From NCBI RefSeq assembly GCF_900156175.1, contig NZ_FTMV01000014.1:1-64000 (forward strand): a stretch of 64,000 nucleotides of DNA, read 5' to 3'. Positions 16,141 through 25,615 of this stretch are shown piece after piece. The number at the start of each line of letters is the position of its first letter. Position 1 is the first letter of the stretch. Below the pieces are notes generated by a model. That model was not told where the DNA came from and searched no databases. It saw only the letters and a program-made list of their open reading frames with translations. The position numbers and the translations under genes are program-made. The stretch is from Janthinobacterium sp. TND4EL3 (lineage in GTDB: Bacteria > Pseudomonadota > Gammaproteobacteria > Burkholderiales > Burkholderiaceae_D).

Positions 16141-17097
16141 TCAGGCCAGGGGAGGGGCAAATGCGGGCCGGGCGACTTCGCTCTTGATAGTGATTTCTTC
16201 GAGCACCAGGCGCAGCACGCGCGCGTCGCTGGCCAGCGCCACGTGGCCGATGCCGCCAAAGGCGATATTGCGCGCGCCGGGCAGCTGCGCCGACGCTTGC
16301 GGCGCGACGATATTGTCGTGGTGCGAATAGATCGAGGTGATCAGGGCGCGCGCTGCCGGCGTCTCGCTGGCGGCCAGCTGCGCCAGCCAGGGGCTGGGGG
16401 CATCGTCAACGCGGCTCATCTGGCGCGCATTCGCGCCCGCCGCCAGATTGGCCAGCGCCGTGCCGTGGTGCGGCGTGCCCAGGGTGATGATGCGCGCGAC
16501 GCGCTGCGCGCCATGGCGGCGCAGCCAGGCCCGCGCCACCAGGCCGCCCATGCTGTGGGCGACCAGCATCACGCGGTCGCTGCCCGCGCGGGCGCACAGC
16601 CGGGCGACGGCTTGCTCGACCTGCGGCACGAAGTCCTCGATGTCGGCGTTAATCGGTTCCAGGTCGACGGCATCGTGCGCGATGCCGGCCCGGGCCAGCT
16701 GGCGGCTCAGCTGCGCCCAGTAGCCGCGGTTGCACACATAGCCGTGCACCAGCAGCACCGGCAGACCCTGGCCAGCGACGTTGTCGGCCGCATGCAGGCG
16801 CGGACGCAGCATGTCCCACGACGAGGACCGCAGGGTGGCGCGCAGCTCGCCGAAAAACAGGCGCGCGGCACCCATGGCGCCCAGCTGGTATTGCGCTGGC
16901 ACGGGACTGCCCAGGCGTCGGCTCTGCTGGAAATTGCGCGCCACGATCAGTGCGCGCACGGCCAGCAGCATGGCGGCCGCCAGCAGCAGGGCCATGGCGG
17001 GCGAGGCGACGCCCCACGCCTGCATGGCCAGGTACGCCAGCCCCAGCACGGCCAGCACCTGCAGCAGCATCAGCCATTTGAGGATGCGCGCGATCAT
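16141..17097 (-). CDS. Membrane-anchored alpha/beta-hydrolase (lipase-like)
   Basis: A 318-residue hydrolase. Two N-terminal membrane segments (about 8-28 and 32-52) anchor it; the catalytic domain follows. The oxyanion region is LLVHGYVCNRGYW, the nucleophile serine lies in AHSMGG, and aspartate and histidine candidates lie in SIYSHHDNIV and GGIGHVAL. This resembles family I triacylglycerol lipases and acyltransferase-like esterases. Its ATG overlaps the stop of the GMC oxidoreductase gene by four bases (ATGA), so translation is coupled. The substrate is unknown. Confidence 0.85.
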   Translation of the reverse strand: MIARILKWLMLLQVLAVLGLAYLAMQAWGVASPAMALLLAAAMLLAVRALIVARNFQQSRRLGSPVPAQYQLGAMGAARLFFGELRATLRSSSWDMLRPRLHAADNVAGQGLPVLLVHGYVCNRGYWAQLSRQLARAGIAHDAVDLEPINADIEDFVPQVEQAVARLCARAGSDRVMLVAHSMGGLVARAWLRRHGAQRVARIITLGTPHHGTALANLAAGANARQMSRVDDAPSPWLAQLAASETPAARALITSIYSHHDNIVAPQASAQLPGARNIAFGGIGHVALASDARVLRLVLEEITIKSEVARPAFAPPLA

Positions 17098-18734
17098 GCC
17101 GTCGTCGCAGCAGAAACGGGAACGGGGGCAGGCTTGCCCGTCAGCTGCCGCGCCAGGCCGCTGGCCAGGCGCGCGGCCAGCGCGTAGATGCTCAGCTGCG
17201 GATTGGCGCCGATCGAGGTGGGGAACAGCGAACCGTCGTGCACGGACAGGTTGCGCACGCCGTGGTAGCGGCCGTCGGCCGCCGTCACGCCCAGGCGCGC
17301 ATCGTCGGACATCGCGCAGCCGCCCATCACGTGGGCCGACACCACGCGCGCCAGCAGCGCCTGCATCGGCAGCTCGCCGATGGCCCGCTTCGCCTGCGCC
17401 CAGCCCGTGTAGTGGCTGGCCATCTCGTGCACGGGATACACGCTTTTCGCGCCGGCGGCGAACTGGATTTCCGCCATCGACAGCAGCGCGCGCCGCACGC
17501 CATCCCAGATGAAGGGCGTGAGCGGATAGTCGAGCACGGGCGCGCCGAAGCTGTCGATGGAGACCGTGCCGCCGACCGCCTCATGGTGAAAGCCGTCGCG
17601 CAGCAGCGCCAGCAAGGCGTGCGCATGGGGGAAGTCGCGCATGGTGCGCGCATGCTCGTCGCCGAAGCCGCCCATGGTGGTGGCCATCAGCAGCGGGTGC
17701 AAGGGCGGCGCTTCGAGCTTGTAGCCGATGGGACCGTCGATGGGCGCCACGTGCAGGAAATGGTCGGAATAGATCGTCTGCGGCGCACCCGCGTAGGCGT
17801 CGACGCGCTGCGGGAACAGCCCCGCCGACACCACGGTCGGATGCAAAAAAGTGCGCCGCCCCAGCAAGCCGTGCGGATCGGGCGCCTGCGAGCGCAGCAG
17901 CAGCGCCGGCGAGTTGATGGCGCCGCCGGCCAGCACAAAATGTTTCGCGCGCAGCGTCAGGCGCACGCCCGTGGGTGCTTGCCCGGCCGCGTCCAGCGCG
18001 GTGACTTGCAGGCTGTCGATGCGCTCGCCCTTGAAGGCAAAGCGCTCGGCGCGCGCGTGCACGAGCAGGCCGGCGCCCAGCGCCAGCGCCGAAGGAATCG
18101 TCGTCACCAGCATCGACTGCTTGGCATTCGTCGGGCAGCCCATGCCGCAGTAGCCGAGGTTCCAGCAGCCGTTCACGTTGCGCCGGATGGCGGCCGTGGG
18201 GATGCCCAGCGCCGTGGCGCCGCGGCGCAACAGATCGTTGTTTTCGTTGGGCGGCACAGCCCAGTCGCTCACGTGCAAACGCTTTTCCATCATGGCGAAC
18301 CACGGCGCCATGGCGTCCACCGAATAGCCGGACAAGCCAAAGTGCCGGCGCCAGTATTCGAGGGTGCCGGGCGGCGTGCGAAAACTCGAGGTCCAGTTGA
18401 CGGTGGTCGAGCCGCCCACCGTGCGCCCCTGCAGGATATTGATGGCCTTGTCGCGCGTCTTGCGCGCGGCCGATTCCTGGTACAGGGCGGGATAGGCCTG
18501 CGCTTCGCGCATCTTGAAGTCCTTCGAGGACTTCAAGCCGCCCTCCTCGACGATCAGCACTGTCAGGCCGGCCAGCGCGAGGATTTCCGCCGTCACGCCG
18601 CCGCCGGCGCCGCTGCCGATGACGACGACGTCCGCCTCCATGGTGCGGCCGGCGGCCAGGGTGCTGGCGTCGGTGACGTTCCAGCCGGCGGCAAGGCCCG
18701 CGGCGATGGGATCAGGAATGGGGGATGTGCTCAT
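17094..18734 (-). CDS. GMC-family FAD oxidoreductase
   Basis: A 546-residue flavoenzyme that oxidises alcohol groups on an unknown substrate. The FAD-binding motif is VVVIGSGAGGGVTAEILALA (about 36-55), followed by GGSTTVNW and a C-terminal GMC signature with HVMGGCAMSDD and SLFPTSIGANPQLSIYALAA. CGMGCPTNAK is a cysteine-containing motif typical of the cholesterol oxidase-like branch. It lies between a small Tat-exported protein (7-bp gap) and a lipase gene (4-bp overlap). It has no signal peptide itself and may be carried by the Tat partner, which is inference. Confidence 0.9.
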   Translation of the reverse strand: MSTSPIPDPIAAGLAAGWNVTDASTLAAGRTMEADVVVIGSGAGGGVTAEILALAGLTVLIVEEGGLKSSKDFKMREAQAYPALYQESAARKTRDKAINILQGRTVGGSTTVNWTSSFRTPPGTLEYWRRHFGLSGYSVDAMAPWFAMMEKRLHVSDWAVPPNENNDLLRRGATALGIPTAAIRRNVNGCWNLGYCGMGCPTNAKQSMLVTTIPSALALGAGLLVHARAERFAFKGERIDSLQVTALDAAGQAPTGVRLTLRAKHFVLAGGAINSPALLLRSQAPDPHGLLGRRTFLHPTVVSAGLFPQRVDAYAGAPQTIYSDHFLHVAPIDGPIGYKLEAPPLHPLLMATTMGGFGDEHARTMRDFPHAHALLALLRDGFHHEAVGGTVSIDSFGAPVLDYPLTPFIWDGVRRALLSMAEIQFAAGAKSVYPVHEMASHYTGWAQAKRAIGELPMQALLARVVSAHVMGGCAMSDDARLGVTAADGRYHGVRNLSVHDGSLFPTSIGANPQLSIYALAARLASGLARQLTGKPAPVPVSAATTA

Positions 18735-18741
18735 GGTGGCC

Positions 18742-19269
18742 TTATGCGCTCAGTTCGGGCAGCGGCCCCGGATAGCCGATGGCGGCCCAGTGGGCGGCAT
18801 CGGCGTACCAGGCGCCGAGAATCAGGTCATGCAGGGCCAGGTAGGCCGTCTGCAGGGTGGCCAGGCGGTGCGTGCGCCACGACTGCAAAAAGGCGGCCAC
18901 CTGGGCCGGGTCGGCCCCGGGCCAGCCACCTTTTACGCCGGCGACGAAACGCCGCGCGGGCGCCAGCGCCAGCAAGCCGAACAGATCCTGCACCTCCTGC
19001 TGCGCCGCCAGCGGCAAGCCATGGATGGCCGTGTCCACGCCGGCGATGGCGCCGTCGAGGGCTGCCGCCCGCGCGGGCGCTTCCTGCGGCAGGGCGCTGC
19101 CCAGCATGGCCGGCACGATGGCCGCCAGCGCCGCGTGCGCCTCGCCATCGAGCACGAAGCGGCCCGGCGGCGCCGGCCCCCGCACGGCGCGGTAGGCGGC
19201 GCCGCCGGCGGCCAGCGCACAGGCGCCGAACACACCCAGTTTCAGAAACGATCTGCGTCGCATTCCCAT
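18742..19269 (-). CDS. Tat-signal small subunit-like protein (gluconate dehydrogenase subunit 3 type)
   Basis: A 175-residue protein starting MGMRRRSFLKLGVFGACALA, a clear twin-arginine signal (RRRSFLK). The rest is helical and Ala-rich, with a pattern like the small subunit that accompanies GMC-type gluconate/sorbitol dehydrogenases. It is immediately followed by the GMC oxidoreductase gene. In known complexes this subunit carries the flavoprotein through the Tat pathway. GGGGAG precedes two possible ATGs (19269 and 19263). Confidence 0.8.
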   Translation of the reverse strand: MGMRRRSFLKLGVFGACALAAGGAAYRAVRGPAPPGRFVLDGEAHAALAAIVPAMLGSALPQEAPARAAALDGAIAGVDTAIHGLPLAAQQEVQDLFGLLALAPARRFVAGVKGGWPGADPAQVAAFLQSWRTHRLATLQTAYLALHDLILGAWYADAAHWAAIGYPGPLPELSA

Positions 19270-19341
19270 GTCTCCCCTTGTTGTGTACCGCCTTTTGCAG
19301 GCCAGTGTACGCCAAAGGCAGTGGGCGTTTGAACGCAAAAA

Positions 19342-20535
19342 CTAGAGCGGGCCGTCTAGTTTGCGCGACTGGAAGCACAGCAGCAGCATGGCCAGCAGCG
19401 CCGCCAGCGCGCCGCCAATGGCGATGCCGGGCAAGCCGAAGGCGACGATCAGCATGCCGCCCAGCACCCCGCCCGCCGCCGTGCCCGCATTGAAGGCGGC
19501 AATGTTCAGCCCCGCCGCCACCGCGTCGCTGCCCGGGCAATGCTGCTGCGCCAGGCGCAAGAGACGCATGGTCGACAGGGTGACGAGGGCAAAGAACAGC
19601 AAGCCCAGGGTGCCGCACAGGGCCAGCATGGCCATGGCATGCGTGCGCAGCGCATAGAACCCCAGCAGGTTGAGCGCCAGCGCGGCCAGGGCCAGCACGG
19701 TGCAGCGCAGCGCGTGGGGGCGGTCCGCGCACCAGCCGCCCAGCAGGTTGCCGCCGATGGCGCACGCGCCAAAGCTCAGCATGGCGGCGCTGAGCCAGCC
19801 CGCATCGAGTCCGCCCAGTTGCAGCAGGAACGGCGAGATATACGTGAAAAAGCTGAAGGTGGCCACGCTGACCAGCGCCGCCACGCCGGCCGCCAGCAGC
19901 AGGGGCGGCTGCAGGATGGCGCGCAGGCTGGCCAGCGCCGGTGCGGCGGGCGCAGGGGTGCGCGCGCGCGGCATGGCGGACAGCAAGCCGGCGCCGCCGC
20001 ACAGGGCCAGCACGCCGATGGCGGCGAACACCCAGCGCCACGACGCGACGGCGCCCAGCCACGTCCCCAGCGGCACGCCGCCGGCCAGCGCCAGGGTCAG
20101 GCCCAGCCAGACGATGGACAGCGCCCTTCCCGCGCGGGACGGGTCGACCAGGCTGGTGGCCGCATGCGAGGCGACGGCCATGAACACGCCATGCGCGAGG
20201 CCCACGGCAAAACGCACGCCGAGCAGCGCGCCCAGCGCCGGCGCCCCCGCCATGGCCACGCTGCCGGCCGCCAGCACGAGCATGGTGGCCACCAGCACCT
20301 GGCGCACGGGCCGGCGCGCCAGCAGGGCCGTCAGCACGGGCGCGCCGATGGCCGCTCCCAGCGCATACGCGGCGATGGCGCCGCCGGCCGCCGCCACGCT
20401 GGCGTGCAGGTCGCGCGCCATGGGGGTCAGCAGGCCGGCGGCGATGAATTCAGACAAGCCAAAGGCAAAGCTGCACAAGGACAGCCAGTAAATGGAAGGG
20501 GGCAGCGCGCCGCTGCGCGGCGTAACATTGGACAT
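19342..20535 (-). CDS. MFS transporter, AraJ/drug-sugar efflux type
   Basis: A 396-residue inner-membrane protein with about 12 hydrophobic segments. Motifs include FGLSEFIAAGLLTPMARDL in helix 1 and the loop ALLARRPVRQVLVA, both typical of the AraJ/YdeA-like efflux group of the major facilitator superfamily. It probably exports a small metabolite or drug. It lies 90 bp downstream of a LysR regulator on the same strand, which may control it. Confidence 0.88.
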   Translation of the reverse strand: MSNVTPRSGALPPSIYWLSLCSFAFGLSEFIAAGLLTPMARDLHASVAAAGGAIAAYALGAAIGAPVLTALLARRPVRQVLVATMLVLAAGSVAMAGAPALGALLGVRFAVGLAHGVFMAVASHAATSLVDPSRAGRALSIVWLGLTLALAGGVPLGTWLGAVASWRWVFAAIGVLALCGGAGLLSAMPRARTPAPAAPALASLRAILQPPLLLAAGVAALVSVATFSFFTYISPFLLQLGGLDAGWLSAAMLSFGACAIGGNLLGGWCADRPHALRCTVLALAALALNLLGFYALRTHAMAMLALCGTLGLLFFALVTLSTMRLLRLAQQHCPGSDAVAAGLNIAAFNAGTAAGGVLGGMLIVAFGLPGIAIGGALAALLAMLLLCFQSRKLDGPL

Positions 20536-20624
20536 GGCATTCCCGACAGTCAAAACGCCATGCTGGCCCCTGGGCCATCATCTGTAAAATATCTTATTTA
20601 TCTTGAAACGAAACTCTCAAAGTC

Positions 20625-21527
20625 TCATTCGGCAGCGGACAGCCACAGCTGCGCCAGCAGCCGCTCGCGCACGGCGCACGTGCGCCGCGGGTCCCACGCC
20701 ATGTACAGGTCGAGCTGGCGCAAGGCCTCGGGCGCGCTGCTTGCCAGCGGCAGCATGACGACACCGGCAGGCCTGGACGCCGCCAGGCTGGCCGGCAGCA
20801 GGGCCACGCCGAAGCCGGCCGCCACCAGTCCCAGCACCGTTTGCAGCCGGCGCGCCTGCTGCGCCACGCGCGGCACGAAGCCCGCCTGCAGGCACAGGCT
20901 GGCCAGCTGGTCATGAAAACCCTGGCCCAGCTCGCGCGGCGAGGCGACGAAATCGTCACCGGCCAGGTCAAGCAGGTCCACCCGCGCCTGCCCCGCGCAG
21001 CGGTGTTCCGACGGCAGCGCGATCACGATGTCTTCGCCGGACAGGCGCTCGAAGCGCAAGCCCGGCGTGCTGCGGCCCGGCGCGCGCAGCAGGGCGATAT
21101 CGACCTGCCCCGCTTCCAGCCACTCGACCTGCTGCTGCGTCGACGCTTCGCGCAAGGTGAATTGCACGGCGGGCGAAGCGGCGCGAAAGGCGCGCAAGGC
21201 GTTCAATACGTGGGCATACGGCGTGATGTGGATGAAGCTGAGGCACAGATGGCCTTCGATGCCCTGGGCCACCCGGCGCGTGGCGGCCACGCCCTCTTCC
21301 AGGCTGGCCAGCACCTGGCGCGCCGTGGCCAGGAAAGCATCGCCCGCCGGCGTCAGGCTGACCTTGCGGTTGGTGCGCTCGAATACGGGATAACCGAGCG
21401 CTTCTTCCAGCCGCAGGATCGCCTGCGACAGCGGCGGCTGCGCCATGTGCAGCCGTTCGGCGGCGCGCCGGAAGTTCAGTTCCTCGCCGACGGCGATGAA
21501 CTGGCGCAGCAGCCGCGTCTCGATCAT
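20625..21527 (-). CDS. LysR-family transcriptional regulator
   Basis: A 300-residue LysR-type regulator. The winged HTH (residues 1-60) is FIAVGEELNFRRAAERLHMA, QPPLSQAILRLEEALGYPVF and ERTNRKVSLTPAG. The effector domain begins at about residue 90. LysR proteins usually act on an adjacent or divergent gene; here the nearest candidate is the downstream MFS exporter. Unusually, its ATG overlaps the stop codon of trmJ by four bases, so it appears to be co-transcribed with an RNA-methyltransferase gene. Confidence 0.9.
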   Translation of the reverse strand: MIETRLLRQFIAVGEELNFRRAAERLHMAQPPLSQAILRLEEALGYPVFERTNRKVSLTPAGDAFLATARQVLASLEEGVAATRRVAQGIEGHLCLSFIHITPYAHVLNALRAFRAASPAVQFTLREASTQQQVEWLEAGQVDIALLRAPGRSTPGLRFERLSGEDIVIALPSEHRCAGQARVDLLDLAGDDFVASPRELGQGFHDQLASLCLQAGFVPRVAQQARRLQTVLGLVAAGFGVALLPASLAASRPAGVVMLPLASSAPEALRQLDLYMAWDPRRTCAVRERLLAQLWLSAAE

Positions 21528-22297
21528 GGGCCTTTTTTGGCGACCGCCAGGATATGCCGCGCGATGCCGCGCAGGATATTGACTTCTTCCGTTTCCAGCC
21601 CCGTGCGCGAAAACAGGCGTTTCAAGCGCGGCATGAGCTTTTTCGGATTGTCGGCGTCGAGGAAATCGATGGCCACCAGCGCCTGTTCCAGGTGCGCATA
21701 CATGCCGTCGACCTGGGCCAGGCTGGCCGCGTCGCCATGGAAGCCGACGGGGCTGGCCGCCCGGGCCTCGTCCGACGCATCGAGGGCCGCCACGCGGCAC
21801 TCATAGGCGACGACCTGCGCCGCCTGCGACAGGTTCAGCGAGGAATACGCGGGATTGGCGGGAATGTTGATGAGCACATTGCACTGCTCGACGATCTCGT
21901 TGGGCAAGCCGAAGCGCTCGTTGCCGAAGATGACGGCCGCGTGCAGCTCCGTGCCGGCGGCCAGCTGGCCGGCGATGGCGCGCGGAGTGGTGACGGGTGG
22001 CGAGAACTCGCGCAGCCGGGCCGACACGGCCGCCGCGTAATTGCAGCCTTCGAGCGCCTCGGCGATCGAGCCGACGATGCGCGCGCCGGACAGGATATCC
22101 TGCGCGCCGCTGGCGAAGGCCACCGCTTCCGCATCCGTCAAGGCATCGGGAAAGCGGGGGTTGACCAGCACCAGATCGGAAAAACCCATCGTTTTCATGG
22201 CCCGCGCGACGGCGCCAATGTTGCCGGATCGACTAGTTTCGACAAGAATAAATCGCAGGCGTGTGAAAAGAGACGTGTTGATTTCGGGCAGATTCAT
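21524..22297 (-). CDS. trmJ: tRNA (cytidine/uridine-2'-O-)-methyltransferase TrmJ
   Basis: A 257-residue SPOUT-family enzyme that 2'-O-methylates position 32 of tRNAs with SAM. Family motifs are RFILVETSRSGNIGAVARAM (motif 1), VIFGNERFGLPNEIVEQC (motif 2) and INIPANPAYSSLNLSQAAQV (motif 3). The C-terminal ~80 residues form the usual TrmJ extension. It is divergent from suhB, as in several betaproteobacteria, with 186 bp for two promoters. A LysR gene follows with a 4-bp overlap. Confidence 0.93.
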   Translation of the reverse strand: MNLPEINTSLFTRLRFILVETSRSGNIGAVARAMKTMGFSDLVLVNPRFPDALTDAEAVAFASGAQDILSGARIVGSIAEALEGCNYAAAVSARLREFSPPVTTPRAIAGQLAAGTELHAAVIFGNERFGLPNEIVEQCNVLINIPANPAYSSLNLSQAAQVVAYECRVAALDASDEARAASPVGFHGDAASLAQVDGMYAHLEQALVAIDFLDADNPKKLMPRLKRLFSRTGLETEEVNILRGIARHILAVAKKGP

Positions 22298-22483
22298 TTA
22301 AAATAGCGCTATTGCGCGGTATCGATACAGGAAATTTCGGGAAACGGAGCCACAAAACGCTGACTCCAGGCCGGGATTTTAACCACTTCGGCACCGCTCC
22401 GCTCTTTAATTCATTCTTGCACTCCATCGTACCGGCGCCGAAAGGCGACGCTGGGCGGTCGCGTGCTTTTAACGGAAGCTCAC

Positions 22484-23275
22484 ATGCACCCAATGCTCAA
22501 TACGGCGATCAAAGCCGCCCGCCGCGGCGCCGCCGTCATCAATCGCGCCTCTTTTGACCTCGACCGCGTCGTCGTCACGGAAAAACAACATAACGATTTC
22601 GTCACCGACGTCGACCAGGCGGCCGAACAAGCCATCATCGAGGTGCTGTCCAAGGCCTACCCGGACCACGCGTTCCTGGCCGAGGAATCGGGAGCTTCCG
22701 CCAACTCGCACGACGAGAATGAATATCAGTGGATCATCGACCCGATCGATGGCACCACCAACTTTATCCACGGCTTCCCCCAATACTGCATCTCGATCGC
22801 CCTCGCGCATCGCGGCGTCGTCACGCAAGCCGTCATCTACGATCCGGTGCGCAACGACCTGTTCACGGCCACCAAGGGCGCCGGCGCCTACCTGAACGAA
22901 AAACGCATCCGCGTCACCAAGCTCGACCGCATCGCGAACGCCCTGCTGGGCACGGGCTACGTGGCCGGCAGCGCCCGCGCACTGGACGAATACCTGAAGA
23001 TGTACCAGATCATGGCCGAACGCAGCCAGGGCGTGCGTCGCGCCGGCTCGGCCGCGCTGGACCTGGCCTACGTCGCTTGCGGCCGCCTGGACGGCTTCTA
23101 CGAAAAAGGCCTGAAACCCTGGGATATCGCCGCCGGCGCCCTGATGATCACGGAATCGGGCGGCATCGTCGGTGAATTCAGTGGTGAGTCGGAGTACCTG
23201 TACAAGGGCGACGTCATCGCCGCCAGCCCGAAGATCTTTGGCCAGATGATTACCCTGCTCACGCCATTCGCTTGA
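22484..23275 (+). CDS. suhB: Inositol monophosphatase family protein SuhB
   Basis: A 263-residue Mg2+-dependent phosphatase of the IMPase/SuhB family. Metal-binding motif A is [17 protein letters not shown] and motif B is [18 protein letters not shown]; the AEESG glutamates upstream complete the metal site. SuhB hydrolyses myo-inositol 1-phosphate and also acts in rRNA transcription and processing with NusA. GGAAG precedes ATG 22484. It is divergent from trmJ and ends in a strong terminator. Confidence 0.93.
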   Translation: MHPMLNTAIKAARRGAAVINRASFDLDRVVVTEKQHNDFVTDVDQAAEQAIIEVLSKAYPDHAFLAEESGASANSHDENEYQWIIDPIDGTTNFIHGFPQYCISIALAHRGVVTQAVIYDPVRNDLFTATKGAGAYLNEKRIRVTKLDRIANALLGTGYVAGSARALDEYLKMYQIMAERSQGVRRAGSAALDLAYVACGRLDGFYEKGLKPWDIAAGALMITESGGIVGEFSGESEYLYKGDVIAASPKIFGQMITLLTPFA

Positions 23276-23297
23276 TGTAGCGCAAGCAATACCCACG

Positions 23298-23324
23298 AAA
23301 AAACCGGCCCAGGCCGGTTTTTTT
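23298..23324. terminator. Rho-independent terminator, bidirectional
   Basis: A stem AAAAAACCGGCC with GGCCGGTTTTTT and a 2-nt loop, plus T-runs, lies between suhB (stop 23275) and the convergent XapX gene (stop 23329). Confidence 0.88.
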
Positions 23325-23328
23325 GCGT

Positions 23329-23487
23329 TCAGGGGCCGAGCTGCCCCGCCACGACGAAGCCCAGGGTCATGGCCACCACCATCGCCGCGCCCGTCGGCGT
23401 GGGCGGCGTGGGCGATGGCAGGTCGAACCAGCGGCATGCCGCCCCCACCAGCAATCCCAGCACGGCGCCGGCCAGCATGACGTTCAT
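23329..23487 (-). CDS. XapX domain (DUF1427-like) small membrane protein, second copy
   Basis: A 52-residue protein with two hydrophobic helices and the XapX pattern of a glycine-rich first helix (GAVLGLLVGAACRWFDLP) followed by PSPTPPTP. It overlaps the stop of the upstream XapX gene by four bases. Function is unknown; XapX proteins often occur next to amidohydrolase/isochorismatase genes, as here. Confidence 0.75.
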   Translation of the reverse strand: MNVMLAGAVLGLLVGAACRWFDLPSPTPPTPTGAAMVVAMTLGFVVAGQLGP

Positions 23488-23681
23488 GGCGCCTCCCGTT
23501 TTTCTGCCTGCTCGCGGCGCTGCAGGTACAGTCCCGTGAGCCAGTAGCCGCAGCTGGTCAAAAATACCAGCAGCGCGGCGCCCGGCACGGGCGGCGCCGG
23601 CACGGGAATGCGCGCCAGCTGGCAGACGAAGCCCACGGCAAAGGCCAGCAGCAGGCCGAGGATGACTTTCTTGCAGCGCAT
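23484..23681 (-). CDS. XapX domain (DUF1427-like) small membrane protein, first copy
   Basis: A 65-residue membrane protein with the XapX pattern (LLLAFAVGFVCQLARIPVPA followed by PPVPGAALL) and a short charged C-terminal tail. It lies 14 bp after the amidohydrolase gene and overlaps the second XapX gene, so the pair forms the end of a four-gene operon. Two similar copies in tandem suggest duplication or a heteromeric pair. Confidence 0.78.
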   Translation of the reverse strand: MRCKKVILGLLLAFAVGFVCQLARIPVPAPPVPGAALLVFLTSCGYWLTGLYLQRREQAEKREAP

Positions 23682-23695
23682 GGCCCTCTCCTCTC

Positions 23696-25546
23696 TCAGA
23701 AAGCGAAGCAGCTGCAGCCCAGCGTGCCCCAGAAGCCGGAAAAGTCACTGATTGGCACGGCCGACTTGCGCGCCCGGTCGTGGGCATGCGCATGCACGCC
23801 GCAGGCGCCCGCGCACTGGTGCGGCAGCATGGCTTGCGCCGGCCTGGCCGCTGGGCGGTAATGGCCGGGTACCGCGCGCACGGGCGACCACTCGGGCAGC
23901 ACGGGAATCGGTGGCGGCGCCAGGGCCGTGAATTCCCCCTGGCCGTAGACGACCTTGCCGCCCACCATGGTCAGCACGGATTCGATGGACTTGATCGATT
24001 CTTCCGGCACCGTAAAGTAATCGGCCGACAGCACGCTCAAATCGGCCAGCATGCCCTCGCGGATGCGCCCCTTCTTGCCTTGCTCGCTGGAAAACCAGGC
24101 GCTGCCCGCCGTCCACAGTTCCAGCGCCGTGTCGCGCGACAACCTGCCCGCCGCATCTGTCAAGGCCAGGCCGCCCACGGTGCGCCCGGAAACGAGCCAG
24201 TACAGCGCCGTCCACGGATTGTAGCTGGCGACCCTGGTCGCATCCGTGCCGCCGCCCACGGGCACGCCCGCGTCCAGCATGCGCTGCACGGGCGGCGTGG
24301 CCTTGGCCGCGTCCGCACCATAGCGCTCGACGAAGTACTCGCCCTGGAAAGCCATGCGGTGCTGGATGGCCAGGCCGCCGCCCAGCGCTTTCACGCGGTC
24401 GATATTTTTCGGACTGATGGTTTCCGCATGGTCGAACAGCCAGTGCAAGCCGCCGAACGGCGTGTCGCGGTTGACCTTTTCAAACACGTCGAGCATGCGG
24501 CTGATCGATTCGTCATAGGTGGCGTGCAGGCGGAACGGCCAGCGCTGCTCGACCAGGTGGCGCACGACCTTTTCCAGCTCGTCTTCCATGCCGGCCGCCA
24601 GCTCGGGGCGCGGTTCGAGGAAATCCTCGAAGTCGGCGGCGGAAAACACCAGCATTTCGCCGGCGCCGTTGTGGCGGTAAAAATCGGTGCCGTCGCCGGG
24701 TTGCACCATGCCCGTCCACTTCTGGAAGTCCTGCAGTTCCGCGCCCCTGTTTTGCGTGAACAGGTTGTAGGCGATGCGTATCGTCAACTGCTCCTGTTGC
24801 GCCAGCTCATCGACGACGGCGTAATCTTCGGGATAATTCTGGAAGCCGCCGCCCGCGTCGATGGCGCTGGTGATGCCGAGGCGGTTGAGTTCGCGCATGA
24901 ACTGGCGCGTGGAATTGACCTGCAATTCCAGCGGCAGCTTGGGGCCTTTTGCCAGCGTGGCATACAGGATCATGGCGTTCGGGCGGGCGATCAGCAGGCC
25001 CGTCGGGTTGCCGGCCGCGTCGCGCACGATTTCGCCGCCGGGCGGGTTCGGCGTGTTCTTGTCGTAGCCGACGGCGCGCAGGGCGGCCCGGTTCAGCAGG
25101 GCACGGTCGTACAGGTGCAGGATGAAGACGGGCGTGTCGGGCGCGGCCGCGTTGATTTCATCGAGCGTCGGCATGCGTTTTTCCGCGAACTGGAATTCCG
25201 TCCAGCCACCGACGACGCGCACCCATTGCGGGTTCGGCGTGCGCAAGGCCTGCTCCTTGAGCATGCGCAAGGCGTCGGCCAGCGAGGGCACGCCTTCCCA
25301 GCGCAGTTCCAGGTTGTAGTTCAAGCCGCCCCGGATCAGGTGCAGGTGCGAGTCGTTCAGGCCGGGAATCACCGTGCGGCCGGCCAGGTCGATCAGCCGC
25401 GTGGCGGGGCCGCGATGGCGCATCACGTCTTCAAGGTCGCCGACGGCGAGAAATTTGCCATCGGCGATGGCGACGGCGGACGCCAGCGGCTGTGTCCTGT
25501 CGACCGTGTGGAAACGGCCATTGAGTAAAATCGTGTTGGCGTGCAT
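23696..25546 (-). CDS. YtcJ-type amidohydrolase
   Basis: A 616-residue metal-dependent hydrolase of the amidohydrolase superfamily (Amidohydro_3). Metal ligands are visible in NDSHLHL (about residue 65), in WPFRLHATYDES, LFDHAETI and the late GTDATRVASYNPW. The C-terminal ~60 residues include a Cys/His-rich tail (HQCAGACGVHAHAH and GTLGCSCFAF) seen in this subgroup. It follows an isochorismatase gene by 69 bp and precedes two XapX genes. The substrate is unknown; a small amide or N-formyl compound is plausible. Confidence 0.88.
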   Translation of the reverse strand: MHANTILLNGRFHTVDRTQPLASAVAIADGKFLAVGDLEDVMRHRGPATRLIDLAGRTVIPGLNDSHLHLIRGGLNYNLELRWEGVPSLADALRMLKEQALRTPNPQWVRVVGGWTEFQFAEKRMPTLDEINAAAPDTPVFILHLYDRALLNRAALRAVGYDKNTPNPPGGEIVRDAAGNPTGLLIARPNAMILYATLAKGPKLPLELQVNSTRQFMRELNRLGITSAIDAGGGFQNYPEDYAVVDELAQQEQLTIRIAYNLFTQNRGAELQDFQKWTGMVQPGDGTDFYRHNGAGEMLVFSAADFEDFLEPRPELAAGMEDELEKVVRHLVEQRWPFRLHATYDESISRMLDVFEKVNRDTPFGGLHWLFDHAETISPKNIDRVKALGGGLAIQHRMAFQGEYFVERYGADAAKATPPVQRMLDAGVPVGGGTDATRVASYNPWTALYWLVSGRTVGGLALTDAAGRLSRDTALELWTAGSAWFSSEQGKKGRIREGMLADLSVLSADYFTVPEESIKSIESVLTMVGGKVVYGQGEFTALAPPPIPVLPEWSPVRAVPGHYRPAARPAQAMLPHQCAGACGVHAHAHDRARKSAVPISDFSGFWGTLGCSCFAF

Positions 25547-25615
25547 GGGAACTCCCGGTTCAGGTGAAGGGTACGGCCCCGCCGGCGCACGGCGGGGCGG
25601 GGCATCAGTGCAAAA

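Noticed and set aside
15929-16330. A 133-codon frame in the gap after the GGDEF/EAL start
   Set aside because: No ribosome-binding site, no recognisable domain, and it runs into the lipase gene on the other strand.
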